Assembly: GCF_900114375.1 (NCBI RefSeq)
Contig: NZ_FOSV01000003.1
Coordinates: forward strand, 1 to 64,000
DNA from: Methylorubrum salsuginis
Lineage (GTDB): Bacteria; Pseudomonadota; Alphaproteobacteria; Rhizobiales; Beijerinckiaceae
Direction: 5' to 3'
DNA: 64,000 nucleotides
The position numbers were made by a program, and so were the translations under genes. Shown one piece after another: positions 1 to 9,260 of this stretch (position 1 is the first letter of the stretch; the number at the start of each line of letters is the position of its first letter). The notes under the pieces were generated by a model. The model searched no databases. It was not told the origin of the DNA and was given only the letters and a program-made list of their open reading frames with translations.

Positions 1-434
1 CTTCTGCCGAGAACGCGCCATCGCTCCGGTTGCCCGGCCCGATCAGCCCCGTCTTCAGCGATAGTACCGCGGCGGTCCCGTTCACGCAGCGACCGCAGTC
101 GCCGCCGGGAAGTCCGCCCGAGCGGTCCGTGGCGTCTAGAGCCGGCGAACCGTCCTGTCAACCGTCGATCCGGCTGACACATCCGAGACACCGAGGACAG
201 CGATCGTCCGATCCAGTCGCCCGGATCAGCCGTGCCGCCAAAACAGTCCCGAAGACCTCAAGACCACCGTGCCACCCAGTGGGTGGGCCGCGGCGCCCCG
301 TCGGTGAGGTGCTTCTACGAGCCCCCAACCCCGGCGTCAATCGAAAAATCCAGAAAAGTGCGAGAAACGCCGCCACGGGCCGGCGTCGGGCCCTCGCGAC
401 CCCGTTCAGAAGAGGGGTGCGCTCGATCTTGCCG
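1..434. other. Gene-free window edge
   Basis: No convincing gene is seen. Open frames cross this stretch on both strands but have the composition of chance frames in GC-rich DNA and match no family I recognise. The stretch lies downstream of the leftward DUF2244 gene, so it may hold that gene's 3' end or the regulatory region of a gene outside the window. Confidence 0.5.
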
Positions 435-956
435 TCAAAATCCTTTCTTCACCTGGGCGAGCGCCGAAGCGAGGCCCTCGGCGACGCGCTCACGCTCGGC
501 CGGATCGGCGTCGCGGGCGACGACGACGTGCTCGCGGCGCGAGATCAGGGTGAGGCGGCGCAGGCCGAACTCCTCGTCGTCGAGGCGGGCGAGCTTGGTC
601 CAGAGCGGGTTGAAGCGCCATTCCCGCCGCCCTCCCCGCGGATCGATACGCGCCAGCGAGACTTCGAGGGGCGAGATCGCGACTTCCTCGAACGAGCGCC
701 CGCGCTTGAAGCTGACCTTCAGCGCAACGTAGAGCGCCAGCATGTCGAGGCCGAAGAAGCCGGCGATGGGCCAGAATCCCGCCCGCCAGCAAGCGATCGA
801 GGTCACGAGGGAGACGGCGCAGCACAGGACCATCACGATCCGGAACCCGTCGCGCCCGAGCGATTGGTTGGGTCGAATCACGGCCGTGTAGAGCGGGCGA
901 TCCAGGGTCGCCGGGTCGAGGCCGTCGGGATGCGCAGAGAGGTTGCCGCTCACCAT
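435..956 (-). CDS. DUF2244 domain membrane protein
   Basis: This 173-residue protein fits the alphaproteobacterial DUF2244 family of small integral membrane proteins of unknown function. Two adjacent hydrophobic segments (about residues 41-78) are followed by a cytoplasmic-looking tail that begins with a basic stretch (KVSFKRGRSFEEV). The tail carries Trp/Arg-rich patterns typical of the family, such as REWRFNPLWTKL. It is divergent from nth, with only about 20 bases between the two starts, so both promoters must overlap. Function is unknown; the family call rests on the two-TM plus tail pattern. Confidence 0.8.
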   Translation of the reverse strand: MVSGNLSAHPDGLDPATLDRPLYTAVIRPNQSLGRDGFRIVMVLCCAVSLVTSIACWRAGFWPIAGFFGLDMLALYVALKVSFKRGRSFEEVAISPLEVSLARIDPRGGRREWRFNPLWTKLARLDDEEFGLRRLTLISRREHVVVARDADPAERERVAEGLASALAQVKKGF

Positions 957-976
957 GCAGGCAATATAACGCGCCG

Positions 977-1807
977 ATGCCCCCCAGAAAGCCCGCCTCG
1001 CGCGTTTCCGATACGGATATGCGCCCTTCGAAACCTGACGCAGCCAAGAAGGCGGTCAAGACGGCAGCGGGGAAGCCGGCCGGCAAACCCGGTCAGGCGC
1101 GTGCGACCCTCGGCACTGTCCTGAAAGGCAAAGTCGAGACGGCGCCCGCGCCGGTGGACGACGAGACCCTGGTCGCCATCTTCGCGCGGCTGCGCGAAGC
1201 CGATCCGGAGCCGCGCTCGGAACTTCAGTACCTCAATCCCTATACGCTGCTCGTCGCCGTGGTGCTCTCGGCCCAGGCCACCGATCGAAGCGTGAACCTC
1301 GCCACCGAACCGCTCTTCGCCATCGCCGACACACCGGAAAAGATGCTGGAACTCGGCGAGGAGCGGGTGCGCCACTTCATCCGCACCATCGGGCTGTTCA
1401 ACACCAAGGCCAAGAACGTCATCGCGCTCTCGCGCATCCTTTTGGAGCGACACGGGGGCGAGGTGCCGCGCGACGCCGCCGCGCTGGAGGTGCTGCCCGG
1501 CGTCGGCACCAAGACCGCGAGCGTGGTGCTCAACGTCGCCTTCGGGGTGCCGCGAATCGCGGTGGACACCCACATCTTCCGGGTCTCGAATCGGATCCCG
1601 CTGTTCCCGGCGGCGACGACCGACAAGGTCCAGGCCGGGTTGGAGGCCCGCGTGCCGGAGCCCTACCGGCTCAACGCGCATCACTGGCTGATCCTGCACG
1701 GGCGCTACACCTGCAAGGCGAGACGGCCGGATTGCCCCCGCTGCCGGATCGCGGATCTGTGTGGCTACCCCTCCAAGACGACGGACCTCACGCCCATATC
1801 GGGCTGA
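977..1807 (+). CDS. nth: Endonuclease III (DNA glycosylase/AP lyase)
   Basis: Base-excision repair enzyme that removes oxidised pyrimidines and cleaves the abasic site. The helix-hairpin-helix LPGVGTKTA (173-181) contains the catalytic Lys179, and the catalytic Asp is D197 in VDTHIFR. A complete 4Fe-4S loop is formed by C246, C253, C256 and C262 (C-X6-C-X2-C-X5-C). The N-terminal 60 residues are a Lys/Ala/Pro-rich extension absent from E. coli Nth, so the protein is longer than usual (276 against about 211). An internal ATG at 1019 could be the true start. Monocistronic, ahead of purC. Confidence 0.96.
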   Translation: MPPRKPASRVSDTDMRPSKPDAAKKAVKTAAGKPAGKPGQARATLGTVLKGKVETAPAPVDDETLVAIFARLREADPEPRSELQYLNPYTLLVAVVLSAQATDRSVNLATEPLFAIADTPEKMLELGEERVRHFIRTIGLFNTKAKNVIALSRILLERHGGEVPRDAAALEVLPGVGTKTASVVLNVAFGVPRIAVDTHIFRVSNRIPLFPAATTDKVQAGLEARVPEPYRLNAHHWLILHGRYTCKARRPDCPRCRIADLCGYPSKTTDLTPISG

Positions 1808-2032
1808 CGCCGTCCGGCGCACCGGCTCCCGCCGCAGCCCTGCAGGCATTGCCGTGCAAGGCCAACGCGTTGTGCTGCAAAGCCCGTTCCGGTACAGAGA
1901 TGATACGGCGGCCGGGACTATTTCCCGCGGACTGTTCGGGTCCCAGGGAAGGGCTCCGTCCGTCCACCCGCCAGACGGGTCGCCGCGCCGCGGATTCGCT
2001 TCACAGGCCAGTTCGGAAGGAGCCCCGGCCCC

Positions 2033-2827
2033 ATGGACTTCCTCAAACCACGGTACACGCCTATGAACCGCCGCCGTCGCATCTACGAGGGCAAGGCGAA
2101 GGTCCTCTACGAGGGACCCGAGCCGGGGACGCTCATCCAGCACTTCAAGGACGACGCGACCGCCTTCAACGCGAAGAAGCACGAGGTGATCGATGGCAAG
2201 GGCGTGCTGAACAACCGGATTTCCGAGTTCGTTTTCCAGCACCTCAACGACATCGGCGTGCCGACGCACTTCATCCGCCGGCTCAACATGCGCGAGCAGC
2301 TGATCCGCGAGGTCGAGATCATCCCGCTCGAGGTGGTGGTGCGCAACGTCGCCGCCGGCTCGCTGGCGCAGCGCCTCGGCCTGGAGGAAGGCACGCAGCT
2401 GCCGCGCTCGATCATCGAGTTCTACTACAAGAACGACCAGCTCAACGACCCGATGGTGTCGGAAGAGCACATCACCGCCTTCGGCTGGGCGACGCCGCAG
2501 GAGATCGACGACATCATGGCGCTGGCCATCCGCGTCAACGACTTCCTGTCCGGCCTCTTCCTCGGCGTCGGCATCCGCCTCGTCGACTTCAAGATGGAGA
2601 CCGGGCGCCTGTGGGAAGGCGACCTGATGCGCATCGTCGTCGCCGACGAGATCTCCCCGGATTCCTGCCGTCTGTGGGACATCAAGTCCTCGGACAAGCT
2701 CGACAAGGACCGGTTCCGCAAGGATCTCGGCGGCTTGATCGAGGCCTACACGGAAGTCGCCAAGCGGCTCGGCATCATGTCCGAGAACGAGAAGGTGCAG
2801 GCCGGCGGGCCCCGTCTGGTGCAGTAA
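2033..2827 (+). CDS. purC: SAICAR synthase (purC)
   Basis: Phosphoribosylaminoimidazole-succinocarboxamide synthase joins aspartate to CAIR using ATP in step 8 of de novo purine synthesis. Family motifs are clear: YEGKAK near the N-terminus, [10 protein letters not shown], the [13 protein letters not shown] strand, and DFKMETGR. The length of 264 is slightly above bacterial PurC (about 240). The start at 2033 is preceded by GGAAGGAG ten bases upstream; the internal ATG at 2063 has no such site. The gene stands alone, about 225 bases after nth. Its last 53 bases overlap the 3' end of the convergent glycosyltransferase gene. Confidence 0.97.
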   Translation: MDFLKPRYTPMNRRRRIYEGKAKVLYEGPEPGTLIQHFKDDATAFNAKKHEVIDGKGVLNNRISEFVFQHLNDIGVPTHFIRRLNMREQLIREVEIIPLEVVVRNVAAGSLAQRLGLEEGTQLPRSIIEFYYKNDQLNDPMVSEEHITAFGWATPQEIDDIMALAIRVNDFLSGLFLGVGIRLVDFKMETGRLWEGDLMRIVVADEISPDSCRLWDIKSSDKLDKDRFRKDLGGLIEAYTEVAKRLGIMSENEKVQAGGPRLVQ

Positions 2828-4490
2828 CCGCCGACCGCGGCGCGGCCGGCGCGAGGCCGGTCCAGCCGCGCCGCAGGCGGATATGGGTCGAGAGATCCGG
2901 GTCGAAGCCCGGATGATAATGGGGGTCCTGCGCCAGCAGCGGCCCCCATCGCTTTTCGAGCGCCGCGATCTCTTCGGCGTGGCGGGCGGCGGCCTGCGGC
3001 GAGGGGCGGCGGCTCGCCGATTCGCGGTGGTGGAGCCTCGCGCCGCCGACATAGAGCGTGCGCAGGCCCGCCGCGTTCAGGCGCAAACAGAGGTCGAGAT
3101 CGTTGAAATCGACCGCGAAGGTCGGATCGAAGCCGCCTACCTCCCCAAATTTGCGCGTCTCGATCACGAGACAGGCAGCCGTCACCGCGGCGACGGAGCG
3201 GGTCGCCCGCAACCCCGAAAGATAGCCCGGCGCGTCTCCTGAGAAGTGTCGGTGGCCGTGGGTGGCGAGCCCGCCGGTGCCCAGCACGATGCCGCCATGC
3301 TGGATGCGGCCCTCGCCGTCGATCAGCCGGGCGCCGACGGCGCCGATCTCGGGGCGCAGGGCTTCGCGCACCATGCGTTCCAGCCAGTCGGGACGCTCGG
3401 CCTCGACATCGTTGTTGACGAAGGCGAGCAGGGTTCCCCGGGCGGCGTGGGCGGCGCGGTTGTTGATGGCGGCGAAATCGAACGGACCGGCGCAGTCGAG
3501 GATGCGCGCGGCCCCCGCGGCGCGAAGCTCGTCGAAATAGGCGAGCGTCTCCGGCTCCCGGCTGCCGTTGTCGCAGATCAGAATGTCTTTCGCCGGCCAG
3601 TCGGTTCGGGCGCGCAGGCTCTCGATGCAGGGGCGCAGCAGGTCGAGTCGGTCGCGGGTCGGCACGATCAGGCTGACGAGGGGGCGCGGCACCGGCAGGG
3701 GCCGCTCCAGGCGGATCACGCCGTCGGGCTCGACGAAGGCGAGGGTGTCGCCCTCCCCCCTCCGGTCGAGGTCGCGCCGCACGGCCTTGAGGCGGGCGCG
3801 GCGGGTCTCGGCGCGGGCCCCCTCCCCTCCCCCCTCGGCGGGCAAGGCCGAGAACGAGAGGAGGCGCGGCAGGTGGCGCAGGGCGCGCGGGCCGAGGCGG
3901 GCGGCGAGGTCGAGGGCGATGTCCGATGCAGCGGCACCGGGCACGGGCTCGATCGCCGCCGCGCTCGCCCGGCGCAGGGCGAGAACGGGCCCGAGCCAAT
4001 CGACCGCGCGCAGGAAATCCGGGTCGAAGGCAGGGCGCAGGAGCGGCAACCAGGGGCCGCCCGGCCGGATGCGGACGAGGGCGTCGCCGTAGAGGGCGTG
4101 GATCGACGGGTCCGCGAAGGCGGCGGCGATGGCTTCCGCCGCACCGTCGACGAGGGTGTGGCCGGGGCCGGCGAGGAGAACGAGCGGCGTGCCCGCGGGG
4201 GCGATCCGCACGGTGCCGTCCGCCATGGGCTCGATCCGCTCGATTCCGTGACGTGCGAGGCTCGCGTCCGGCTCGGCAGGCGGCACCGGGCCGGGCCACC
4301 GGAGGCGATGATGCGCGCCGGTCAGCGCGGTCAGGGCCGTGGCGGCCCGCACCCGGCGGCCGGTCAGTCGGGCGATCAGGATCGGCACCAAGCGCGACGG
4401 ATGCCCGGCCGCGCCGACGATACGCCTGAAAAGGCTCGGGGCAGTCTCGGCGGCGAAGAGCAGGGCGTCGGGGAGCGGCGCGCCCGTCAT
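2775..4490 (-). CDS. GT2 family glycosyltransferase (downstream paralog)
   Basis: 571-residue glycosyltransferase with a GT-A domain over about residues 270-510. It shows [10 protein letters not shown] (272-281), DNGS (307-310), the metal-binding NND (359-361) and [17 protein letters not shown] (454-470), as in O-antigen or polysaccharide transferases. The first 260 residues look like a decayed GT-A half: LYGDA and [11 protein letters not shown] stand where its upstream neighbour has YADEEI and RLKPDWSPDL. It overlaps that neighbour by four bases (ATGA), so translation is coupled. It likely adds sugars to a surface polysaccharide; donor and acceptor cannot be read from sequence. Confidence 0.88.
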   Translation of the reverse strand: MTGAPLPDALLFAAETAPSLFRRIVGAAGHPSRLVPILIARLTGRRVRAATALTALTGAHHRLRWPGPVPPAEPDASLARHGIERIEPMADGTVRIAPAGTPLVLLAGPGHTLVDGAAEAIAAAFADPSIHALYGDALVRIRPGGPWLPLLRPAFDPDFLRAVDWLGPVLALRRASAAAIEPVPGAAASDIALDLAARLGPRALRHLPRLLSFSALPAEGGGEGARAETRRARLKAVRRDLDRRGEGDTLAFVEPDGVIRLERPLPVPRPLVSLIVPTRDRLDLLRPCIESLRARTDWPAKDILICDNGSREPETLAYFDELRAAGAARILDCAGPFDFAAINNRAAHAARGTLLAFVNNDVEAERPDWLERMVREALRPEIGAVGARLIDGEGRIQHGGIVLGTGGLATHGHRHFSGDAPGYLSGLRATRSVAAVTAACLVIETRKFGEVGGFDPTFAVDFNDLDLCLRLNAAGLRTLYVGGARLHHRESASRRPSPQAAARHAEEIAALEKRWGPLLAQDPHYHPGFDPDLSTHIRLRRGWTGLAPAAPRSAVTAPDGARRPAPSRSRT

Positions 4491-6394
4491 TCGAGATCCT
4501 CGCCGAAGGTCGTGAGCGACAGGGCGGGGTGGTAGAACGGGTCGTGGCGGATGATGTCGCGCCAGCGTTCCGCAAAGGCGGAAGCCTCGCGCTCGAACAG
4601 TCGGCGGGCGGCGCCCGACGGACGGCCCCGGCTCACCGATTCGAGGTGGGACAGGACGGCGTGGGGCGTCCAGACCGTCTTCCAGCCGGCCGCCCCGAGG
4701 CGCAGGCAGAAATCGACATCGTTGAAATCGACCGCGAAGGTGGCGGCGTCGAAGCCGCCGACCGCGCGGTACTTCTCCGCGCCGACGGCGAGGCAGGCGG
4801 CGGTGACCGCAGAGACCTCGTGGGCGACGCCCAACCGGCAGAGATGGCCCGGCGTATCGGCGGGACGGCGGCGCAGGATGTGACCGGCCTCGCCGCCGAG
4901 GCCGACGACGACGCCGGCATGCTGGAGACGCCCATCGCCGTAGAGGAGTTTTGCGCCCACGGCGCCGACCTCCGGCCGCACGGCCTCGGCGACCAGGGCG
5001 TCGAGCCAGTCGGGCCGCAGCACGGCCACGTCGTTGTTGAGCAGCACGAGGATGTCTCCGCGCGCGACCGCGGCGCCCCGATTGACCATCGCGGCGAAGT
5101 TGAACGGTTGCGGAAACGCTTCGATGCGCACGCGGCCGTCGCCCCGCAACCGCTCGTAGAGCGCCAGCACCGCCGGATCGGTCGAGCCGTTATCGACGAT
5201 GACGAGTTCGATCGCCGGATAGTCGGTCCGCCCCAAGATGTCCCCCGTGACGCGGGTGATCAGGTCGGGGCGGTCGCGGGACGGGATGACGACGGTGACG
5301 AGCGGCGCGGGCTCGGGCCGGGGACGGTGCAGGTCGAGGATTCCGCTGCGCAGGATCGGGCGCGCGGGGTCGCCCGCTGCGGACAGCCGCGCTTCGAGGA
5401 GAGCGGAGCGCTTCGCCGTGTCGTCGGGCAGGTCGGCGCGCCGACACAGGATGCGCGGGAGATGGACGACGCGGGTCGCACCGGCGCAGTCGAGATCGAG
5501 ACTCGTCGCGAAGGCGTCGGCGGCGCCGACCGGGCGCGCGGGCAGCCCGGCGAGGAAATTGCGGGCGACGAGGGCCGGGCCCCCGAGGAAGCCGGTGACG
5601 CGGGCGAGGTCGGGGCTCCAATCCGGCTTGAGCCGGGGCACGGGATCGGCGGCGCCGATCTCTTCGTCGGCATAGATCAGATCCGGGTTCGCCTCATGGA
5701 ACGCCGCCGCCAGAAGGGCGAGGGCGTGCGGCGCGAGGCGGTCGCCGGGTTGCAGGATCCCGAACAGATCGGCCTCACCGCAGAGGGAGAGTGCCGGGGC
5801 GTCCGGATCCCAGGCGGTGAGATGGATGCGCGGATCCGCGGCGATTCCGGCCTCGGCGCCGGAGAGACGCAGCGTCCAATGCGTATGGCTTTGCGCCGTC
5901 AGCGCCGCGAGCGTGTCGGCCACCGCCGCGGCCGACGCGCCCTCCGCCGCGAGGACGAGGCGGATGCCGATGTCCGGGGCGGGCTTGTCCGGCGCAGGCG
6001 GCGTGCCGCGGGCTGCCCGCCAAGCGGCGTAGCCGGACAGGGGCGTGACCGCGCAGGCGCCGCGCAGGGAATCGCGCCAGCGCCGCTCGTCGCGCCGCAG
6101 GAGCGCGCGCAACGCCCCGGCGGCGCGCAGGGGACGCTTGGCGAGGCATTCGGCGAAGACGTGGCGCGCGCTTCGCACGCCGACCCGCTCCAGCTCGAAG
6201 CCTTCGCCTCCGGCGATCTCGATTCCCTCGCAATCGGCGGGGACGTAGCCGAGCCAGACGGCGCCGCCGAGGGCGATGCCCGGCAGGACGAAGCGGTCGA
6301 TGCGCCCCCTCGCGCGGCGCAGGCGCAGCAGCGGGCGCTGCGGCCGGGCGCGCACCGGCATCGTGTAGCGCAGCACGATCCAGCGGCCCGCCAC
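4487..6394 (-). CDS. GT2 family glycosyltransferase (upstream paralog)
   Basis: 635 residues from a GTG start at 6394, the most upstream standard start. Two GT-A-like halves are visible: a first with YADEEI (241-246) and LKPDWSPDL (255-263), and a second with VIPSRDR (369-375), DNGST (401-405) and LLNNDV. This layout is typical of O-antigen and capsule transferases. The frame stays open upstream with protein-like sequence (AWQGRETPFSFIANDDP) as far as a CTG at 6517 that follows GGGGAG by seven bases, so the true N-terminus is probably about 41 residues longer. First gene of a coupled pair. Confidence 0.88.
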   Translation of the reverse strand: MAGRWIVLRYTMPVRARPQRPLLRLRRARGRIDRFVLPGIALGGAVWLGYVPADCEGIEIAGGEGFELERVGVRSARHVFAECLAKRPLRAAGALRALLRRDERRWRDSLRGACAVTPLSGYAAWRAARGTPPAPDKPAPDIGIRLVLAAEGASAAAVADTLAALTAQSHTHWTLRLSGAEAGIAADPRIHLTAWDPDAPALSLCGEADLFGILQPGDRLAPHALALLAAAFHEANPDLIYADEEIGAADPVPRLKPDWSPDLARVTGFLGGPALVARNFLAGLPARPVGAADAFATSLDLDCAGATRVVHLPRILCRRADLPDDTAKRSALLEARLSAAGDPARPILRSGILDLHRPRPEPAPLVTVVIPSRDRPDLITRVTGDILGRTDYPAIELVIVDNGSTDPAVLALYERLRGDGRVRIEAFPQPFNFAAMVNRGAAVARGDILVLLNNDVAVLRPDWLDALVAEAVRPEVGAVGAKLLYGDGRLQHAGVVVGLGGEAGHILRRRPADTPGHLCRLGVAHEVSAVTAACLAVGAEKYRAVGGFDAATFAVDFNDVDFCLRLGAAGWKTVWTPHAVLSHLESVSRGRPSGAARRLFEREASAFAERWRDIIRHDPFYHPALSLTTFGEDLE

Positions 6395-6548
6395 CTCGGG
6401 CGGCAGGACGAGACGGCGATCGAAGAGCGGGTCGTCGTTCGCGATGAAGGAGAAGGGCGTCTCACGGCCCTGCCATGCACCGGCCGCCGGGGCGGAGCCG
6501 TCCTTGGGGTTCGTCAGGCGGCCGCTCCCCGGGCGGGGCGACCGGCCG

Positions 6549-7202
6549 TCATTGACCCGGCACCGGGGCTTCGGTCTGAGCCGCTTCGGCGGCCGCCGGG
6601 GCAGACTTGCGGCGGCGCGCGACCGGGGCAGCCTTTCGGCCGGCCAGGGTCACCTCGATGTCGTAGCCCCAGGCCTTGTCGGCGGGCACGACGAGATCGT
6701 TCTCGATCAGACTCGCCTCGCCCTGGGCGGTGCCGGCGGCTATCGGGATCGTGACGCGGTGGGGTCGGCTCATCACCGGCTTGTCGCCATACGTGATCGA
6801 GACGGTGACCGGCGCGTCGAAGCGGCCGGGAGCGCCCGCAGGCCCGAGCATGGCGCGCAGCTCGACGCCGACCCGCACCGAGACCGAGCCGTCGCCCATT
6901 GCCCGGCACTCCCGGCTGAGGCGCGACACCACGATCTGATGGCGCAGGCGGGTGTTGTCGCCGGCCGCTCCCGCAAACGACTGGATCGCGGCGCCGCCAT
7001 CCGGCACGAACACGTTGGGGCAATAGACGTCGTTGGGGTCGAACGCCTTCGGGGCCATGAGACTGCCGCCTCCGCCGCCGCCCTCACCGCTGCCGCCACC
7101 GAACATGTTCTTGAAGAAGCCGCCGGACTCGGCCTGCGCGCCGCCGGTGAGCGCCAGCCCGATGATCGCGGCGAGCCGCGCCGTCGTGGTCATCCCGCGC
7201 AT
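6549..7202 (-). CDS. Exported Gly-rich hypothetical protein
   Basis: 217-residue protein that I do not recognise. The N-terminus is a signal peptide (MTTTARLAAIIGLALTGG, cleavage near AQA-E). A Gly/Ser-rich linker follows, then a soluble domain containing two Cys (YCPNVFVPDGG and SRECRAMG) and a Lys/Arg/Ala-rich tail. The ATG at 7202 follows GAGG by eight bases; an internal ATG at 7193 is the alternative. It lies 12 bases after the IalB-like gene and runs into the glycosyltransferase pair, so all four may be one transcript. Probably periplasmic or outer-membrane associated. Confidence 0.75.
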   Translation of the reverse strand: MRGMTTTARLAAIIGLALTGGAQAESGGFFKNMFGGGSGEGGGGGGSLMAPKAFDPNDVYCPNVFVPDGGAAIQSFAGAAGDNTRLRHQIVVSRLSRECRAMGDGSVSVRVGVELRAMLGPAGAPGRFDAPVTVSITYGDKPVMSRPHRVTIPIAAGTAQGEASLIENDLVVPADKAWGYDIEVTLAGRKAAPVARRRKSAPAAAEAAQTEAPVPGQ

Positions 7203-7214
7203 GCCGTTTCCCTC

Positions 7215-7757
7215 TTACTTCAGGGCATCGAAGCCGGGGCCGAATCCCTTCATCGAGACCGGGATGCCGACTCCCTCTTCCGGAGTCTGGAACACGCTGA
7301 AGGTCGCCTGCGCGCCGTTCTTGAGCGAGCGGATCAGGCCGTCGTCCATCACGACCTCGGCGACGCAGCCGGTGGTCAGGCAGCGCACGAAGCTGGCCCG
7401 GCCGATATCGGTCTGATCGATCTTGAGGCCGAGGCCGGAGGGCAGGAGCACGCCGAGCGGCGCCACCACCCGCAGCAGGTAGCCGCGGTTGTCGGCCGTC
7501 TTGAGGATGATGACGACCAGCGTCAGATTTGGCCGATCCTCGGCCGCCACGTACTGCACGAGGGCGCATTGCTCGGCCTTGGCGCCGGCGGGCGTCTCGC
7601 AGCGCAGCTGCCAATCGTCGAAGGTGTTGCGCACGGTGCCCTGCGCCGCGGCCGGGCCGACCAGGAGCAGACCCGCGCCGGCCGAGAGAGAGGCCAGGGC
7701 GAGACGGCGCCCCGCAACCGACCGCATCGCCCGACCCAGGTCCGAAAACACACTCAC
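7215..7757 (-). CDS. Invasion-associated locus B (IalB) family protein
   Basis: Exported protein of the IalB family, widespread in Hyphomicrobiales and named after a Bartonella protein; the molecular role in free-living species is unknown. It has a signal peptide (RRLALASLSAGAGLLLVG, cleavage near AAA-QGT), the WQLRCETP start of the mature domain, and four cysteines as two pairs (RC...QC, and RC...GC) likely forming disulfides. I chose the GTG at 7757, which follows GAGGG by about eight bases. The frame also allows 7823 or an ATG at 7727. It leads the exported-protein and glycosyltransferase run. Confidence 0.82.
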   Translation of the reverse strand: MSVFSDLGRAMRSVAGRRLALASLSAGAGLLLVGPAAAQGTVRNTFDDWQLRCETPAGAKAEQCALVQYVAAEDRPNLTLVVIILKTADNRGYLLRVVAPLGVLLPSGLGLKIDQTDIGRASFVRCLTTGCVAEVVMDDGLIRSLKNGAQATFSVFQTPEEGVGIPVSMKGFGPGFDALK

Positions 7758-7974
7758 GCGCCAGTCCCTCGCCGCTCTCGCCCCCATCCCGCGAAAGCCC
7801 GAGGGTGGGACCATGCGGGTCACCCGGTGTCAAGCAATCGCGGCGAGGATGTGTCACGGGGCAATCGCGGCGAGATCACCCCGCATCCTGTCGGGCCTCG
7901 GATGTCGGCGGCTACCGCCGGGACGCCGCCTGCTCTACATAATGGTCAAGCTCGCCCTCACCGGGATCCACACC

Positions 7975-8388
7975 ATGCGCCGCCTCGCCCTCTCGGCTCT
8001 TCTGCCGGCTCTCCTCATCGCCGGCAGCGGAAGCGCCTTCGCCCTGTCGCTGCCCTTCGAGGAATCGACCTACCTGCCGCCGGAGGCGACCACGACCTAC
8101 GTGGAGCGCTCCCTCAACCATCAGGCCCCGCTCACCATCGAGCACCCGCCGGTCGAGCGGAATCCGCGCGGGCGCCGGGGCGATTCCGCGGCCATCGCCG
8201 GCTTCTGCCGCGACGGCGGCACGATCATGCGCCGCGACGAGCTCGGCCGCCCGGCCTATCTCCGGCAGCGCGAGGTCTGCGACAACGTCTCCCCGCGCCA
8301 GATGTGGCCCGGCCACGTCGATCCGCGCCCGGCCTGGCCGGCGGAGCGGGCGCGCGTGCGCAGCCGGGCGATCGTGACGAAGTACTGA
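7975..8388 (+). CDS. Exported hypothetical protein
   Basis: 137-residue protein of unknown function. A clear signal peptide (MRRLALSALLPALLIAGSG, cleavage after AFA) precedes a small basic, Arg/Pro-rich domain with two cysteines (GFCRDGG and REVCDN). I start it at the ATG at 7975, which gives a canonical signal peptide; the ATG at 7942 would add 11 residues. It is divergent from the IalB-like gene and convergent with the YgjP-type gene. A hairpin at 8414-8438 sits just after its stop. Confidence 0.7.
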   Translation: MRRLALSALLPALLIAGSGSAFALSLPFEESTYLPPEATTTYVERSLNHQAPLTIEHPPVERNPRGRRGDSAAIAGFCRDGGTIMRRDELGRPAYLRQREVCDNVSPRQMWPGHVDPRPAWPAERARVRSRAIVTKY

Positions 8389-8413
8389 GACCGGCCTCGA
8401 ACACTTGCCTTCT

Positions 8414-8438
8414 CCGGAAGCCGCGAGCGGCTTTCGGG
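8414..8438. repeat. Palindromic repeat / hairpin between convergent genes
   Basis: Arms CCGGAAGCCG and CGGCTTTCGG around a CGAG loop, followed by GGGCCGATGCC. It belongs to the same family as the repeats at 23071, 46141 and 51117-51680 (CGAAAGCC...CTTTCGGG(A/C)CGATGC). It lies between two convergent genes and could act as a transcription end, although no T-run follows. Confidence 0.55.
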
Positions 8439-8449
8439 CCGATGCCGGA

Positions 8450-9175
8450 TCAGCCGTAGCGGTGCAGCTCCGAGCCGTGCCGCTTCAGCCACGCCTCCGC
8501 CGCATCGACGTTCGGGCAGAGTTCGTGCGCCAGCGCCCAGAAGCGGGCCGAGTGGTTCATCTCGCGCAAGTGCGCCATCTCGTGGGCGACGAGGTAGTCC
8601 AGCACGATCGGGGGCGCGAGGATCAGCCGCCAGGAAAAGTTCAGCTCGCCCTTCGCGGTGCAGGAGCCCCAGCGGCTGCGGGTGTCGCGCAGGGTCAGCC
8701 CGGCCGGGCGCCGGCCGAGCCGGTCGGAATAGGCAGCGATCGCCTCCGACAGGTCGCGCCGGGCCTCGCGCTGCAGGAACTCGCGCACGCGGCGGGGCAC
8801 GTGCGGCGCCTCCCCCGGCACCGTGACGGTGGCGGCCTCCGGATCGACCTCGACCGTGCCGCGCCCCTCGCGATGAATCAGCGCGTGCGGCACGCCCCGC
8901 AGGGGGATCGTGGCGCCGGGCACGAACGGCACCCGTTCGGGGATGCGGGCGAGGCGGGCGGCGATCCAGCCGCCATGGGCTTGCGCGAATTTCTGGGCCG
9001 CCGACAGCGAGGAGCGGGTCGGAAGCGTCAGGATCACCGCGCCGGTCGCGCTCGACACCCGCAGGGTCAGGCGGCGGGCCGTCGGGCGCCGGAGGACGGC
9101 GATGCGGAAGGTCCGGCCGTCGTGGTCGATCTCGATATGATCCGGATCGGGCCGTCGCAGGAGCGCGCGCAACAT
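8450..9175 (-). CDS. YgjP-like metallopeptidase domain protein (SprT/M48-like)
   Basis: Member of the YgjP/DUF45 metallohydrolase family. It carries the zinc motif HEMAHLREMNH (HExxH plus a third histidine) and the family signatures TRSRWGSC and NFSWRLILAP. Related proteins include E. coli YgjP; the substrate is uncertain (protease-like fold, with a UTP pyrophosphatase activity proposed). The family domain begins at IEIDHDGR, so I use the ATG at 9175; an in-frame GTG at 9250 would add 25 residues of low-complexity sequence. Monocistronic. Confidence 0.85.
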   Translation of the reverse strand: MLRALLRRPDPDHIEIDHDGRTFRIAVLRRPTARRLTLRVSSATGAVILTLPTRSSLSAAQKFAQAHGGWIAARLARIPERVPFVPGATIPLRGVPHALIHREGRGTVEVDPEAATVTVPGEAPHVPRRVREFLQREARRDLSEAIAAYSDRLGRRPAGLTLRDTRSRWGSCTAKGELNFSWRLILAPPIVLDYLVAHEMAHLREMNHSARFWALAHELCPNVDAAEAWLKRHGSELHRYG

Positions 9176-9260
9176 GGAGGGGACGTTAACCGGCGGGCGC
9201 CGCCCGAACCATCCCGCCCGAAGCCCGTTCACGTGATTTTCGGCACCCAAGCCACGCCGA

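Noticed and set aside
158..376. 72-residue minus-strand frame with a hydrophobic start
   Set aside because: Arg/Gly/Pro-rich after residue 12, no ribosome site and no family; not enough to call.
30..1124. Long plus-strand open frame covering DUF2244 and the start of nth
   Set aside because: Arg/Pro/Ala-rich chance frame opposite a recognisable DUF2244 gene; no signal, motif or plausible start.
950..3052. 700-residue minus-strand open frame opposite nth and purC
   Set aside because: Lies antisense to two certain genes and shows only the His/Asp/Arg/Gly pattern of an antisense frame in GC-rich DNA.
4529..6754. 741-residue plus-strand open frame
   Set aside because: Antisense to the GT2 gene; composition is the mirror of its codons, no domain.
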